Origin: Microlunatus sp. Gsoil 973
GTDB taxonomy: Bacteria > Actinomycetota > Actinomycetes > Propionibacteriales > Propionibacteriaceae
Assembly (NCBI RefSeq): GCF_009707365.1
Contig: NZ_CP046122.1
Span: forward strand, 1,178,001-1,242,000
Length of the DNA: 64,000 bases
Direction of reading: 5' to 3'
In this document: positions 61,246 to 64,000 of the stretch, one piece after another
Layout: the number at the start of each line of letters is the position of its first letter
How positions within the stretch are numbered: position 1 is the first letter of the stretch
The notes under the pieces: generated by a model
What the model saw: only the letters and a program-made list of their open reading frames with translations
Told to the model about the DNA's origin: nothing
Databases searched by the model: none
Made by a program: the position numbers and the translations under genes

Positions 61246-61728
61246 GTGACGGGCAGGCAACATCACTACGTTCTGACGACCAGGTGGACCGGCAACCGGG
61301 GGAGCGGGACCTCCGGTTACCGCGACTACGGGCGGGAACACGAGGTGCGGATGGCCAGCAAGCCCGACCAGGTGCTGCTCGGGTCCGCCGACCCGACCTT
61401 CCGCGGTGACGCCGCGCGATTCAACCCCGAGGAGTTGCTCCTGGCGGCGCTCAGCCAGTGCCATCTGCTGTCCTATCTGCATGCCTGCGTGATGGCCGGT
61501 GTGGTTGTGGTCGACTACAGCGACCAGGCCACCGGAATCATGGTCACCACCGCCGACGGCGGTGGGCACTTCACCGAAGTGACCCTGCACCCGACGGTGA
61601 CCATCGCCGCGGGCTCCGACCCGGACGCGGCGGAGCATGCGCACGAGACGGCGACGAGGATGTGTTTCATCGCGTCGTCGGTGAACTTCCCGGTGCGGCA
61701 CGAGCCGACGACCATCGTCGCGTCCTAG
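61246..61728 (+). CDS. OsmC-like peroxiredoxin
   Basis: 160 residues of OsmC/Ohr fold, reducing organic hydroperoxides. Both redox cysteines are present: C72 (LSQCHLLSYLHACVMAG) and C140 (RMCFIASSVNFPV). GTG 61246 lies 7 nt after a -10 box; the upstream frame lacks homology. Confidence 0.88.
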   Translation: MTGRQHHYVLTTRWTGNRGSGTSGYRDYGREHEVRMASKPDQVLLGSADPTFRGDAARFNPEELLLAALSQCHLLSYLHACVMAGVVVVDYSDQATGIMVTTADGGGHFTEVTLHPTVTIAAGSDPDAAEHAHETATRMCFIASSVNFPVRHEPTTIVAS

Positions 61729-61740
61729 CACCCGGTCAGG

Positions 61741-62508
61741 TCAGACGGCGCCCGGCTTCTGCATGAGGCCGCCGTCGGCGAAGATCGTCGTCGCGGTGAT
61801 GTACGACGCCGCATCCGAGGCGACGAAACAGGCCACCCTGCCCATCTCGGCCGGCTTCCCGATGTAGCCCAGCGGGATCGCCCGGCGGAGCGCCTCGGTC
61901 TCCTCCGGTGTGTCGTCGGCGTTGATCGGGGTGTCGATGGCGCCCGGGCCGATGCCGACGACGCGGATGCCGTACTGGCCGAGTTCGACGCCCGCGGTAC
62001 GGGTGAGCATCCGGATGCCGCCCTTGGACACGCAATAGGCGAGGTCGGAGGGCATCGGCCAATCCTCGTGGACCGAGCTGGTGTTGATGATCACGCCGCC
62101 GTCACCCTGTTTGCGCATCTGGTCCGAGGCCAGCTTGGTGCCGAACACCGCTCCCTTGAGGTTGATGCCCATCAGGAAGTCGTACCGATCCTCGGTGAGG
62201 TCGGCGGTGGTCTGGCCGATCTCGACGCCGGCGTTGTTCACCATCACGTCCAACCGGCCGTAGTCGCTGACCGCGAAGTCGATCAAGGCCGCGAGTTGAT
62301 CGACCTTGCTGACGTCCGCCTGGAAGCCGGACGCGGTGCCGCCGGCCTCGGCGATGTCGGAGACGATCTTGTCGGTGGCTTCGCCGTTGGTGACCCAGTC
62401 GATCACCACCGCAGCACCCTGGGCGGCAGCCTCCCTTGCGATGCCCTCCCCGATGCCGGAGTTCGCTCCGGTCACGATCATCACCTTGCCGTCCAGTGGT
62501 CGGTTCAT
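61741..62508 (-). CDS. Short-chain dehydrogenase/reductase (glucose-1-dehydrogenase-like)
   Basis: 255 residues, classical SDR: TGANSGIGEGIA cofactor site, NNAG, catalytic S144/S145, Y158 and K162 (SDLAYCVSKGGIRML). D37 after the second strand would favour NAD. Closest by eye to sugar (glucose) dehydrogenases, but substrate is uncertain. AAGGG lies 11 nt before ATG 62508. Convergent with the OsmC-like gene. Confidence 0.87.
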   Translation of the reverse strand: MNRPLDGKVMIVTGANSGIGEGIAREAAAQGAAVVIDWVTNGEATDKIVSDIAEAGGTASGFQADVSKVDQLAALIDFAVSDYGRLDVMVNNAGVEIGQTTADLTEDRYDFLMGINLKGAVFGTKLASDQMRKQGDGGVIINTSSVHEDWPMPSDLAYCVSKGGIRMLTRTAGVELGQYGIRVVGIGPGAIDTPINADDTPEETEALRRAIPLGYIGKPAEMGRVACFVASDAASYITATTIFADGGLMQKPGAV

Positions 62509-62562
62509 CCGATGAATCCCTTCTGTGGTGGCACTTCTCGGCTGACTTCACTTCCGGCGAGA

Positions 62563-64000
62563 TCATTCCTCGACGACGACTTCTTCGGGACTCTTGTCCG
62601 GTCGCCAGCCACGCCAGACCGGAAAGCGCAACCGACCGTCACCGGTCCACTCGGCATAGCTGACCTCCCCGACCAGGTCCGGGTCGATCCAGTGGGCGTC
62701 CCGGGCATCCAGCCGCGGTACGTCCTCCAGGGGCGAGTCGTCCCGTCCCATGCCGGCGATGAGCTTGGTGATCCGACCGAGTTCGGCGTCGGAGAATCCG
62801 CTGCCGACGCGGCCGATGTAGCGCAGCCGACCCTTGTGATCACCCGCGATCGGGACTCCGATCAGCAGTGACCCGACGGTTCCGGAACGCCTGCCGTTGC
62901 CGGGCCGCCAGCCGCCGACGACGACCTCCTGGGTGTGGAAGTTCTTGATCTTGACCCAGGTCTGGCCACGTCCGCCGGGTTGGTAGGTGGAGCTGCGGCG
63001 CTTGGCGACCATTCCCTCCATACCCAGGCTGGTGCTGGCGATCTGGGCGGCCTCCTGATCACCGTCGAAACTCGGCGGCAGCTGAATCCTGCCTCCGGTG
63101 ATCAACTTCTCCAGTTCGGCACGTCGATCGTCGTAGGTCTGTTTCACCAGCGACCGGCCGTTGAGATACATGATGTCGAAGATGACCAGTTGGACGGGCG
63201 TTTCCCTGCGGGCCCGGCTGACATCTGCCGGCCCGCTCAGGTTGATCCGGTTCTGCAAGCGGGAGAAGCTCGGCCGGCCCTGCTCGTCCAGCGCGACGAT
63301 CTCACCGTCCAGCACGGCATTCCCGACGTCGAGCCGCGCGAGGGCGTCGGCGATCTCCGGATAGGTTCCGGTGACGTCGAGGCCGCGCCGGCTGAGAATC
63401 CTCGCGCGGCCGCCCGCCAGATAGCAGATCGCCCGGACGCCGTCCCACTTCATCTCGAATGCCCACTCGTCGGGTCTGGAGAAGGTGGGATTGTCCGACG
63501 AGCTGGCCAGCATGGGCTTGATCTCGGGCGGGAACTCCGGCTCGGTTCGCTCGGTGCCGGTTTCGTCGCCGTCCTCTTCGTTCCCGTCGCCGCGGTTGGA
63601 GTGCCAGACCATGGATTCGGAATGCTCGGCCTGTTCATGCAGCGCCTTCAGCTGCTCATCGGTCGCCGGCCGGGGTTCGGACGGGTTGCCCGACATCAGG
63701 TGCATCAGCCAATGGTTCTCCGGCTGCCCGCCGCGTCCGCCGGTGTGGATCAGCGCGACCTTGCAGTCGGTGCCGACGCCGCCGGGCTTGGTGCCCTTCA
63801 AGATCGCGATCACCTCCCGACCGTCCCGCCACTTCTCGACCGTGTACGTCCCGGTGTCGAAGATGATCACCTCACCACCGCCGTACTCGGCGTGCGGGAT
63901 GATCCCCTGGAAGGAGCCGTACTCGATCGGATGATCTTCGGTCTGGACCGCCAGGTGATTGGTGCGGGTGTCGATCGGCACACCCTTGGGCACGGCCCAG
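62563..64000 (-). CDS. ligD: ATP-dependent DNA ligase LigD, 5' end beyond window
   Basis: Non-homologous end-joining ligase. Reading from the right edge: a 3'-phosphoesterase domain (NHLAVQTEDHPIEYGSFQG, then IIPHAEYGGGEVIIFDTGTY; the conserved His and Tyr-Gly residues are seen), an Asp/Glu linker, and a ligase domain with the AMP lysine in EMKWDGVRAICYLAGGRARI and an OB fold (VVVGGWRPGNGRR). The frame is still open at 64000 (reading WAVPKG). No polymerase domain is visible; it is either absent or lies outside the window. Confidence 0.88.
   Translation of the reverse strand, partial: WAVPKGVPIDTRTNHLAVQTEDHPIEYGSFQGIIPHAEYGGGEVIIFDTGTYTVEKWRDGREVIAILKGTKPGGVGTDCKVALIHTGGRGGQPENHWLMHLMSGNPSEPRPATDEQLKALHEQAEHSESMVWHSNRGDGNEEDGDETGTERTEPEFPPEIKPMLASSSDNPTFSRPDEWAFEMKWDGVRAICYLAGGRARILSRRGLDVTGTYPEIADALARLDVGNAVLDGEIVALDEQGRPSFSRLQNRINLSGPADVSRARRETPVQLVIFDIMYLNGRSLVKQTYDDRRAELEKLITGGRIQLPPSFDGDQEAAQIASTSLGMEGMVAKRRSSTYQPGGRGQTWVKIKNFHTQEVVVGGWRPGNGRRSGTVGSLLIGVPIAGDHKGRLRYIGRVGSGFSDAELGRITKLIAGMGRDDSPLEDVPRLDARDAHWIDPDLVGEVSYAEWTGDGRLRFPVWRGWRPDKSPEEVVVEE

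Overview
This 64 kb window is GC-rich, densely coding DNA from a Gram-positive actinobacterium, most likely a member of the Propionibacteriales (Microlunatus-like). The placement is an inference. It rests on the GlgE/maltokinase glucan pathway, a hisI-trpE-trpC-trpB-trpA-lgt string, the order iscS-mnmA-metE-like-ligA-gatCAB, TIGR03085, HGxxPAAW and DUF222-type families, frequent GTG starts, and many genes whose start codon lies 6-7 nt after a TAnnnT -10 box (leaderless mRNAs).

Layout. 1-13.2 kb is mainly alpha-glucan metabolism: a GNAT/Nudix fusion running off the left edge, glgB, maltokinase, glgE (interrupted by a one-base frameshift), divergent glgP, then a decayed DUF222-like remnant, an NmrA-type reductase with a divergent TetR regulator, and glgX. 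13.2-19.9 kb holds an enoyl-CoA hydratase, a DUF3592 protein, a broken hybrid of an S9 peptidase propeller and a GH3 glycosidase C-terminus, the ETF pair etfB-etfA and a cysteine desulfurase. 19.9-36.7 kb continues with mnmA, a MetE-like methionine synthase, an RNB exonuclease, a two-gene ABC exporter, ligA, small conserved proteins, gatC-gatA-gatB and a CaiB-type CoA-transferase. 36.8-47 kb has a frameshifted TIGR03085 gene, then the long hisI/trp run that continues into a MauE/DoxX protein, two DsbA-like thiol proteins and lgt. A 950-nt gene-free stretch with a regular 51-bp repeat array precedes gltB-gltD. 54-64 kb carries an FAD oxidoreductase, a zinc alcohol dehydrogenase, a DUF1697 gene, dnaE, a membrane protein, an OsmC-like protein, an SDR dehydrogenase and the 3' part of an NHEJ LigD.

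How it fits together. GlgE uses maltose-1-phosphate made by maltokinase to build linear glucan, GlgB branches it, and GlgP and GlgX break it down. No treS, glgA or glgC is visible here. EtfBA would accept electrons from acyl-CoA dehydrogenases, matching the nearby enoyl-CoA hydratase. The cysteine desulfurase supplies sulfur for MnmA tRNA thiolation. GatCAB makes Gln-tRNA/Asn-tRNA, and GltBD links nitrogen assimilation to the tryptophan block.

The most unusual signals are non-coding or structural: a strong excess of TGATCA (about 28 copies seen by eye in the first 10.4 kb); a dispersed ~41-bp repeat at three sites, two of them between convergent genes and one inside the metE-like gene; the 51-bp array upstream of gltB; a 14-bp TGACGTC tandem array; and two genes broken by one missing base in a G/C run, which may be sequencing errors rather than biology. 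No tRNA, rRNA, CRISPR array or insertion sequence was seen.
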